A model generated the notes under the pieces. That model was given only the letters and a program-made list of their open reading frames with translations. It made no database searches and was not told the origin of the DNA. A stretch of DNA of 64,000 nucleotides from GCA-2731375 sp964631725 (lineage in GTDB: Bacteria; Pseudomonadota; Alphaproteobacteria; GCA-2731375). Of the stretch, positions 1-6,255 are shown piece by piece; within the stretch, counting starts at the first letter, position 1; each line of letters starts with the position of its first letter. The stretch spans positions 49,271 through 113,270 of the forward strand of contig CAZVYX010000014.1 of assembly GCA_964631725.1 (NCBI GenBank), in the 5' to 3' direction. The translations under genes were made by a program, and so were the position numbers.

Positions 1-416
1 AGACGCACCAGATAGCCGAAGCGAAATTCCTCTTCACTCCCCACCTTGGGCGCATCCTCGGGCAATGGCACTTGCAAGCCGGCCGGCGTCAACGCTTCCG
101 GCTGAAGCACGCCGCGAAAGCACGGCGCGCCGCCCACCGTGATCAGCCGCTCGGTATAGTTCCCGGCAAGCTCGGCGATATAGCGGATACGGCCATAGGT
201 CGCGATGATCAGATCGAAGGAACGGCCATGCAGCGCATCGCCAAGGGTTTCCCGGAAATGCGGATCGCCGATGATGCGCTCGACCGAACGGGGGATCTCG
301 TCGCTGTCATGGGTGCCGCGATGCATGATCGAGACATCGTAACCTTGCGCGATCAGGCCGTTCACCAAAAAGGGCCCGGTCGGCCCCGTACCGCCGATGA
401 CAAGTGCTTTCAACAA
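1..416 (-). CDS. NAD-dependent epimerase/dehydratase family protein (partial, runs off the window)
   Basis: The minus-strand frame from about 416 to the window edge reads as the N-terminal half of an extended short-chain dehydrogenase. It opens with a hydrophobic beta strand and a GGTGPTG glycine loop, the Rossmann NAD(P)-binding signature, within the first 15 residues. A TTG start at 416 (or 413) is chosen because AGGAG lies 5-8 nt upstream (422-426) and no ATG is placed as well. It follows the O-methyltransferase gene by 27 nt on the same strand, so it is probably the third gene of the operon that starts with the GrdB-like selenoprotein. The C-terminal half and the catalytic Tyr-x3-Lys are outside the window, so the substrate cannot be inferred. 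Confidence 0.7.
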   Translation of the reverse strand, partial: MLKALVIGGTGPTGPFLVNGLIAQGYDVSIMHRGTHDSDEIPRSVERIIGDPHFRETLGDALHGRSFDLIIATYGRIRYIAELAGNYTERLITVGGAPCFRGVLQPEALTPAGLQVPLPEDAPKVGSEEEFRFGYLVR

Positions 417-443
417 TTTTGCTCCTCTGGAGAAAGATACAGC

Positions 444-1478
444 CTAGGCCGGTTTTTGTGCCGTGATCAGCCCCAGTTGGTGTGGCGTGAACCAGCGTGA
501 GACGGCATTGACATAGCCTGCCTGGGCGAGGAAATCACACCACTCCGCGCCGGTATTGACGCGTCCCAGATAGCGGCCCCTCCGCACCCCGGCCAGATTG
601 ACAAAGGCGGGATCCAGCGGGCCGGTCTTGTCGTCCTTCAACATGTAATCGAGGATCAGCATTTCACCGCCCGGTTTCAGCGCGTCCAGGGAGCGGCGCA
701 AAACGTCAATGATTTCGTCCGGCATATAGCCTTGCAGCGGCGTGATGTATGAGGCGAGGTCATGGCCGCCGGGGAACGGCGTCTCCAGAAAATTACCGGC
801 CATGGTATCGATCCGGGCTTCCAGGCCGTGTTTGGCGATGAATTCCTGGGCCACGACGATCACGTTCGGCTGATCCATGATCGTCACGTGCAGGTCCGGG
901 TTACGCTCACAGGCGGGGATCGCATAGCAGCCCGACCCGCCGGCGATATCAAGCCAGCGCGAAAAGCGCGAAAAGTCATACTCCTTGGCCAGTTTGTGGC
1001 CCAGCCCGATCGACGCTTCGTAGCCGGCAACGGTGAAACGCCGGGCTTCGTCGGGATCGGCCAGGTAATTGAGGTAGCTACGTTCATCACGTCCCTCGCC
1101 GTCGGGCACGGCGGTCAAATCATCGGCGACATGATCCCAAAGGGCATAATCGCGCTGTGCGATATAGGTCAGATAATCGCCGAAATAGGTTCGGCTCTCC
1201 TTCACCAGATAACGCTCCACATCGCTCATATTGACGTGCCGTCCATCGACCTCGCGCAGCAGATCCATTGCCTTGCAGGCCGTCAGCAACCGGTCGGCCT
1301 TTTCGGCCTCGATCCCCATCGCCGCGCCCACTTCCTCCGCCGTGCCGGCCCCGCCCGCGATATGGGAGAACAAATCCATATCGATCGCCGCGAGCAGCGT
1401 GCCGGTTTTCTTGAAAGCGAGCGCGATGTCCGTCATGCGCTCGGTCTTCATCCCGAGCGTGAAATCCTCTTTGGTCAT
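444..1478 (-). CDS. SAM-dependent O-methyltransferase, acetylserotonin/hydroxyneurosporene-OMT type
   Basis: This 344-residue protein has the layout of plant- and bacterial-type small-molecule O-methyltransferases. An N-terminal winged-helix dimerisation region (about residues 15-100) precedes a C-terminal Rossmann methyltransferase domain. The SAM-binding motif I is visible as LDIAGGSGCYAI near residue 175, followed by an acidic strand end (VTIMDQPNV) and a late PGGEMLILDYML strand. The ATG start at 1478 has a good GGAGAGG Shine-Dalgarno. It lies 57 nt after the GrdB-like gene and 27 nt before the epimerase gene, all on the minus strand. The catalytic His usual in this family sits where the sequence reads less typically (ITPLQGYMPDEI), so the acceptor and even methyltransfer activity are uncertain. 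Confidence 0.8.
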   Translation of the reverse strand: MTKEDFTLGMKTERMTDIALAFKKTGTLLAAIDMDLFSHIAGGAGTAEEVGAAMGIEAEKADRLLTACKAMDLLREVDGRHVNMSDVERYLVKESRTYFGDYLTYIAQRDYALWDHVADDLTAVPDGEGRDERSYLNYLADPDEARRFTVAGYEASIGLGHKLAKEYDFSRFSRWLDIAGGSGCYAIPACERNPDLHVTIMDQPNVIVVAQEFIAKHGLEARIDTMAGNFLETPFPGGHDLASYITPLQGYMPDEIIDVLRRSLDALKPGGEMLILDYMLKDDKTGPLDPAFVNLAGVRRGRYLGRVNTGAEWCDFLAQAGYVNAVSRWFTPHQLGLITAQKPA

Positions 1479-1534
1479 GTTTCCTCTCCTTGCCCAAGCC
1501 TTATCGGTGCCGCGGATGCGGCCGGCCCGGTGCC

Positions 1535-2410
1535 TTAGGCTTTTATTTTTTGGTCGCGGTAGCGTTGCTTGCGCGCTTCCCAGTTTTCCACCTGATCCGC
1601 CGACAAAAAGGGCTGATCAGCGGTAAAGACGGTATCTTTCCAGGCCTCGCCCTTGGACCAGACCAGCGGCATGGTCACGGTGGTGCGCGGTGCCGTTGCG
1701 GTCTCGAGCAGGTCAAGCGCGGCGCCGACGATCCGGCTTTGCATAGCGCTATCGAACGGCTCGCCGCATGGGCTGCCCAATGGGAAGTCCACGAACACGA
1801 ACCTTGCAACGCCGCAATGTTCCACGATATCCCGCGCCGCGCCAATGATGACGGTGGGAATGCCGTTTTCTTCCAGATGACGTGCAACCAGACCCACGGT
1901 CTGGTGGCAGACAGGTCAGACAGGTGTCAATATGGCAACGTCGGCACCTTCCTCGCGGCACTTCGCCAACGCCGCCGGGGCCGAGGTCTCCACCATCAGT
2001 TTTTGGCTGTAGCCGCGGTTGACGTTGTGGAAGCTGCGGCTCACCGCGCCGATGCGCCCGGCCTGAACGAACTCCCGCAATCGGTTCAGCGGCAGGTATG
2101 AATCGACATCGTCAAGCGAGGTGGCATAACGGTCGAAGCTCTCCTGCCGGCTGTACAGGGACTCCGTCGGGGTGTCCCAGGGAACCGAATAAACCTCGCC
2201 CACCGTGGTTTCCGCCGCCGGCAGGCCCTCGCCCTCCGGCCGCCGGACCGAGACGTCGGAAGTGGAGAACAACGTAATGGTGGATTCCGACAGTGGTTTC
2301 TTGAGCGGCGTGAAAGGCACGCCCGCATGGTTTGCCCAGACGTAGGGCTTCTCATAGCCCTGGCCCAGGTAATAATCGCGAATTCGCCGCATGTATTCGA
2401 CATGGCTCAT
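1535..2410 (-). CDS. GrdB-like selenoprotein (glycine/sarcosine/betaine reductase component B family) with in-frame UGA = Sec
   Basis: Two abutting minus-strand frames form one continuous protein if the TGA at 1918-1916 is read as selenocysteine. The upstream part (about 164 residues, MSHVEYMRRIRDYY...) runs in the same frame into a 126-residue downstream part. The junction reads ILTPV-U-PVCHQTVGLVARH, a U-x-x-C redox pair where this family carries Sec or Cys. Total length is 291 residues with Sec at about 165. The ATG at 2410 follows an AGGAGG; a GTG at 2416 is also possible. GrdB proteins form the substrate-specific selenoprotein subunit of glycine, sarcosine or betaine reductases. The stand-alone proteobacterial homologues have no established substrate. 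It heads an operon with an O-methyltransferase and an epimerase, with no GrdA or GrdC nearby. selA and selB at 36.6-40.0 kb support recoding. Confidence 0.82.
1887..1918 (-). other. Candidate bacterial SECIS element just downstream of the Sec UGA
   Basis: Ten nucleotides after the TGA (1918-1916) the mRNA-sense strand contains a perfect 8-bp hairpin, ACCAGACC (1905-1898), loop GTG (1897-1895), GGTCTGGT (1894-1887). It is extended by two further G-C pairs after one mismatch. Bacterial SECIS elements lie inside the coding region, with the apical loop roughly 15-20 nt 3' of UGA and a G-U in or next to the loop for SelB binding. This hairpin meets both criteria. The loop is shorter than in E. coli fdhF, so the exact fold is inference. 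Confidence 0.65.
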
Positions 2411-2530
2411 TTGCACCGCGCCTCCTTGGTTGGGGATTACCCTTGCGCCAAGTATAGCCGCTATGCCGCCATGGACAAAATCAGGCCAGATCGACGATCA
2501 CGCTTATGCAGTATCACCACAACTAATGCT

Positions 2531-3046
2531 TCAGGAAGCCTCGGCGTAGAGCATGACCAATTCGCCGTCGCGGTCGTCCTCGAACAGGCCGCTCAGGGTC
2601 GGCAACAGGCCCATTTCCTCTTTCTGGATATGGCTGATCTGGCGTTCGACCAATTCCAAGGCCAACTCGCAGAATTCAGCCCAGCTTTCCGCCGTAAACC
2701 CATCCGCGCGGGCCTTTTCCACCACCGGCAGCATGAATTCCGAGAGGTTGCGCAGCAGATCATGCTCCTGACGCAGAATATGCGGGATCGCCACATCGCC
2801 GATGGCGCTCAGGGCGGGAAAAATATTGTCTTCCTCGAAATTGAAATGATGCCCCGTGGTGGCCTGCAATTCCGCATGCAGGTCGGCCAGCAGGGTCACC
2901 GCCGCCGCGTCATTGGCGCCCGGCACCTCTTTCGCCCGGCGGCCAGTGATGCGCTCTTCAAGACGGTTTATCAGATCGAGAGTCTTCTGATGCTCGTCGT
3001 GCAGCAACTGGGCGATTTGGCTATCTAAATACATCCGGCGATCCAA
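2531..3046 (-). CDS. Hemerythrin (HHE) domain protein
   Basis: A 171-residue all-helical protein with the diiron-binding histidine/carboxylate pattern of hemerythrin. HDEHQ is near residue 17, GHHFNFEEDNIFP near 66, RQEHDLL near 93 and HIQKEEMGLLP near 140. Such proteins bind O2, or sense and scavenge O2 or NO, through a non-haem diiron centre. The gene lies 68 nt downstream of the molybdoenzyme operon on the same strand and near a Crp/Fnr regulator and a DUF2249 protein. Those two partners commonly accompany hemerythrins in denitrification and NO-stress loci. A role in O2/NO protection of the adjacent redox enzyme is inference. Confidence 0.85.
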   Translation of the reverse strand: MDRRMYLDSQIAQLLHDEHQKTLDLINRLEERITGRRAKEVPGANDAAAVTLLADLHAELQATTGHHFNFEEDNIFPALSAIGDVAIPHILRQEHDLLRNLSEFMLPVVEKARADGFTAESWAEFCELALELVERQISHIQKEEMGLLPTLSGLFEDDRDGELVMLYAEAS

Positions 3047-3114
3047 TGCGTTTCAACTGTTCAAATCCGAGGCGCATAATAATGGTATTGCATGACCAAT
3101 TTAATTGATCGGGG

Positions 3115-4410
3115 TCAAGCAGCGGCTTTTTCCAGGGCCGCGCGGTACTTTTTTACCGCCGCCAGGAAGAACCAGGCGAAGGCCAGCGCGCCCGCACAGC
3201 CTATCAAGCCGCCCAGGCCAACCAGCAGCGGCAACGGCCAGACAATACCGGCGCCGAGCAAAACGAAGGCCGTGCAGTGGCAGTAAAGATGAACGGAAAG
3301 CGGTCCCTGTGCCGTCAACGCGGTCACCGTCGGCGGGCGGCGCTTGATCGCCGACGCCGCATGCATGGAGGCCAGGAACGGCACGATCCGTTGCAAAATG
3401 GCGGTCAGCAGGCTTAACAGCCAGGCAAACAACGAAAGTGTAAAGATCGTCCCGCCCCATTCAGGCAGCATATTCAGGGCCCAAGCGACACCCAACAACA
3501 GGCTCATGGGCAGCAGGGCCCATGACAAGCGGATCAGAATGAATGCCGGCCCCAGGCGTTTGCGCATTCTTTGCCGCAGGACCACGACCATAAGGCCAAG
3601 ATGGATCGCCACCGCGATCAAACCTGCCGCACCGCCGATCGCGGCCCAAACATCATGGCCGGTCCACACCCCCGCAAGGGCCAACAGCAATCCGATGACG
3701 GCGAAAACCAGTGACGCCAATGCCGCCTTGGCCGAGGGCACCTGGGTCAGGGCGAACATGGGTATCAGAACGTAGCTGAACCCCATGGCGAGCAAGCCCA
3801 TGAAGCCGTATGCGGCCAGCAGCATATGGACTGCCGCGCCCCGTTGCGCATCGGCGAACAGATCATGCTCCTGATTAACGATCAGCGCCAGACCCAGCGC
3901 CAGCAACCCCAGCAAGCTGGCCGCCGACAGCCAGCCATGGGCGACAACCGCCACCAGGGCGCCGCCACGGCGCAAATTTCCCAGCAACAGCCAAAGATAA
4001 AACAGGATGGCCAGGCCGACCAAGGCGCCGCCGCCCGCCATGGCCTGGTGCCAGACCTGAAACATGCCGGCGCTCAGGGTCACGGTACCCAGGCTGAACA
4101 ACCACCAAATAAGGCTAATCAGGCGCGGCGCGGCAAATCCCTGAAGGGTCGCGACGGGCAGCAATTGCAGGCTGGCGCCCATGGCGGTCATGGCGAAAAC
4201 CCCCAGGGTCAGTAGATGTATCGCCGCCAATACCGGGCCGCCGCCGCCACGGTATTCGGCCACCTCCCCCGCTGCAGCCGCAAGCATGGCCCAGGTGGCA
4301 ATATGGAAAACTATAGCGGCGCCGAAAAAGCGGAAAGGCAGGGAAAGCGGCAACAACCGCTCCGAGGCACTGCCCAGGAATGTGGTCGCGCCCGTTGCCA
4401 TGGGCCTCAA
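3115..4410 (-). CDS. Polytopic membrane protein, NnrS/haem-copper-oxidase-like
   Basis: This 431-residue protein is almost entirely hydrophobic, with about 12 predicted transmembrane segments. Conserved-looking intramembrane histidines occur in HLLTLGVFAMTAMGASLQLLPV (near residue 63, quoted in part: HLLTLGVF), AVHMLLAAYGF and the later VHLYCHC region. The H-x-x-x-G and GA-x-x-Q-x-x-P elements recall NnrS and cytochrome-oxidase subunit-I relatives found beside nitrite/NO genes. It is the last gene of the molybdoenzyme operon and overlaps the DUF2249 gene by 4 nt. No enzymatic function can be assigned; haem or copper binding and a role in nitrogen-oxide metabolism are inferences from context. 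Confidence 0.65.
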   Translation of the reverse strand: MRPMATGATTFLGSASERLLPLSLPFRFFGAAIVFHIATWAMLAAAAGEVAEYRGGGGPVLAAIHLLTLGVFAMTAMGASLQLLPVATLQGFAAPRLISLIWWLFSLGTVTLSAGMFQVWHQAMAGGGALVGLAILFYLWLLLGNLRRGGALVAVVAHGWLSAASLLGLLALGLALIVNQEHDLFADAQRGAAVHMLLAAYGFMGLLAMGFSYVLIPMFALTQVPSAKAALASLVFAVIGLLLALAGVWTGHDVWAAIGGAAGLIAVAIHLGLMVVVLRQRMRKRLGPAFILIRLSWALLPMSLLLGVAWALNMLPEWGGTIFTLSLFAWLLSLLTAILQRIVPFLASMHAASAIKRRPPTVTALTAQGPLSVHLYCHCTAFVLLGAGIVWPLPLLVGLGGLIGCAGALAFAWFFLAAVKKYRAALEKAAA

Positions 4411-4667
4411 CTACGCCAGAGACGAAGGCGGATTTCGCCGCCGCTGCCGGTGGCGTCCTCGACGATTTCGTGGTTCCAGCCGAGCTCCGCCAATTCAGGA
4501 TAGAGATAGATCGGCTCCCGGTGGTGATGCACGATCACGTCGCCGCTTTCGATGGTTTCCAGCAAGGCCAGGATCTGCAGCATGGGTTCCGGCGGCGGCA
4601 GATCGCGGACATCGATATGCCAGCCGTCCTCCGCCTGCCAGTGGGGCGCTGTCAGTTCCGCCGCCAT
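4407..4667 (-). CDS. DUF2249 domain protein
   Basis: An 86-residue protein made of a single DUF2249 domain. It shows the family hallmarks DVRDLPPPEPM near residue 20 and HHREPIYLYPEL near residue 48. DUF2249 proteins are small, soluble and often fused or adjacent to hemerythrin, Crp/Fnr-type regulators and denitrification genes. Their biochemical role is not established. The start codon is 2 nt after the anchor-subunit stop, and the stop overlaps the next gene by 4 nt, so it is cotranscribed with the molybdoenzyme genes. Confidence 0.85.
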   Translation of the reverse strand: MAAELTAPHWQAEDGWHIDVRDLPPPEPMLQILALLETIESGDVIVHHHREPIYLYPELAELGWNHEIVEDATGSGGEIRLRLWRS

Positions 4668-4669
4668 GA

Positions 4670-5608
4670 TCAGGACGCGCCCGGGCCCGGCATGCTCCAG
4701 CCGGGCTTGTCCCCCTGGCCCGGTTCACCGGCACCGCGCACCGGTGTCAAGGGCAAGGCAAAGCCCTGATTATAGGCGGCGCGGGCGATAACGACGAATT
4801 TCAACCGCCAGCCACCAGCGATCGCCGCCGCGCCGGCCAGGGCGGCAAGCCACGGCCCCCAGATCATGCCGTCGCCGAGGCCAAGCGCCAGAACCGCCAA
4901 TATCGCGGCACCGTAATGCCCCAGGCCATTGATCATCGGCGTCGCATCGTTAAGCACATCCAATGCCTTGCGCGGCGCGCCTGTAGTGGTCATTTCAGCC
5001 AGGTATTTGCGCCAGGCCAACCAGCGCCCCAGCAGCAGGACCACCAAAAGCACCAGCGGCCAAACCAGCGCGCCGCCAAACAACGCCACCCCGATCAGAA
5101 TAAAACCGCAGCCTTCCGCCAGACCGGTAATAATGATGACGGGCATCAAGGCAACATGGCGCCAGGCCGGAATACCCTTCGAGGCCCGCAGGATCCGGGC
5201 CTGACAATAGAGATAGAGCGCCGCCAGCAGGGCCGCCAGCCAGACCGCGCCGCCGGCAACCGCCGGCAGATGCAGAAACGGCGCCGAAGCCGCCGCCGCC
5301 AACAAAGTCACGGGCAGCAGCAGGGCCGAGACAAAGGCTTCCCGCGTCATCCAGGACGATTGCGGGTGAAAGAAGACATTCAGGGCGCGCCAGGGCCGGC
5401 CAATTTCGAGCCAGACGCAAAACAGGCCCACACCAACCAGTACGGCGCCGGCGAAACCCAACGGCCAGTAGGCCGCCCCGCCGCCGCTGGCCACCGCCGC
5501 CAGTATCACCAGGCCGGTACCGCTGCCGCCGCCGATAAAATTGCCGGCGGCGCGCCAGTCCCAATTGGCCTGAAGCCGCGGTTCCGTCTGGGGTGGAATT
5601 TGGCTCAT
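4670..5608 (-). CDS. DmsC/NrfD-like membrane anchor subunit of a molybdopterin oxidoreductase
   Basis: A 312-residue integral membrane protein with about eight hydrophobic segments. It carries the DmsC/PadD-type signature IGRPWRALNVFFHPQSSWM near residue 75, including the R-P and W-M-T-R-E elements that line the quinone pocket in this family. It overlaps the ferredoxin subunit gene by 4 nt (ATGA). It would anchor the catalytic/ferredoxin pair to the membrane and exchange electrons with the quinone pool. The closest remembered relatives are anchors of phenylacetyl-CoA:acceptor oxidoreductase-type complexes; this is recognition from memory, not a search. Confidence 0.8.
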   Translation of the reverse strand: MSQIPPQTEPRLQANWDWRAAGNFIGGGSGTGLVILAAVASGGGAAYWPLGFAGAVLVGVGLFCVWLEIGRPWRALNVFFHPQSSWMTREAFVSALLLPVTLLAAAASAPFLHLPAVAGGAVWLAALLAALYLYCQARILRASKGIPAWRHVALMPVIIITGLAEGCGFILIGVALFGGALVWPLVLLVVLLLGRWLAWRKYLAEMTTTGAPRKALDVLNDATPMINGLGHYGAAILAVLALGLGDGMIWGPWLAALAGAAAIAGGWRLKFVVIARAAYNQGFALPLTPVRGAGEPGQGDKPGWSMPGPGAS

Positions 5609-6255
5609 GGCTTTTTGTCCCAGATGTAATAGAAGCCCGGGTCCGTGCCCAGTTCCTCGTGCATGCGGAAGGTCTGGTTTTCCGCCAATAAGCCGGAGAC
5701 ATTGCTGTCCGGATCATCCCGGTCGCCAAAATGCAGCGCGTCGGCGATACAGGAATTGACACAGGCCGGCGTAACCTCGGGATCGACGCCGGGGGTCTGG
5801 CCGGTTTCCTTGGCGGTATCGATGCGGCCCTGGCAGAAATTGCACTTCATGGCGACCGACATGCGCCCCTCGTCGAAGCGCGCCTCCTCGTGCGCCATGG
5901 CCGTCTTTTCATAGGCCAAATCCCGCTTGTGCACGATATGTCGGGCCTGATAGGGGCAGGCCACGGCGCAATAGCCGCAGCCGATACATATGTCATAGTC
6001 GATCTCGACAATCCCGTCGGGGCGGATCTTGGTCGCCGTCGAAGGACAGACGTCCTCGCAAGGCGGATCGGCGCAATGCATACAGCCGACCGGCACGAAT
6101 GTGCGCTGAACCTGGGGGTAGCTGCCGGTCTCCATATCCAGGACCTGACGCCATTGCACCCCCGGCGGCGTGGCATTGGCATGTTTGCAGGCCGCGGTGC
6201 AGGTCTGACAACCGACGCAACGGCGCAGATCAGCCACCATCACATAGCGTGTCAT
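5605..6255 (-). CDS. Four-cluster [4Fe-4S] ferredoxin subunit (DmsB/NrfC/PadC family)
   Basis: This 216-residue protein has the classic cysteine arrays of DMSO-reductase-family electron-transfer subunits. CVGCQTCTAAC is at about 14-24, CMHCADPPCEDVC at about 58-70, CIGCGYCAVAC at about 90-100, and the split CNFC...CVNSC near 139-168. Together these would ligate four [4Fe-4S] clusters relaying electrons between the Mo subunit and the membrane anchor. It overlaps both neighbours by 4 nt (upstream catalytic gene, downstream anchor gene), indicating translational coupling. No Tat signal is visible on this subunit. Confidence 0.92.
   Translation of the reverse strand: MTRYVMVADLRRCVGCQTCTAACKHANATPPGVQWRQVLDMETGSYPQVQRTFVPVGCMHCADPPCEDVCPSTATKIRPDGIVEIDYDICIGCGYCAVACPYQARHIVHKRDLAYEKTAMAHEEARFDEGRMSVAMKCNFCQGRIDTAKETGQTPGVDPEVTPACVNSCIADALHFGDRDDPDSNVSGLLAENQTFRMHEELGTDPGFYYIWDKKP

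Noticed and set aside
1749..1961. Minus-strand ORF that crosses the UGA site in another frame
   Set aside because: It has no family-like sequence and is a shadow of the GrdB-like gene.
1535..2410. Reading the GrdB-like gene as a simple nonsense pseudogene
   Set aside because: The UGA is exactly at the U-x-x-C site, is followed by a SECIS-like hairpin, and selA/selB are present. The frame is otherwise intact on both sides.
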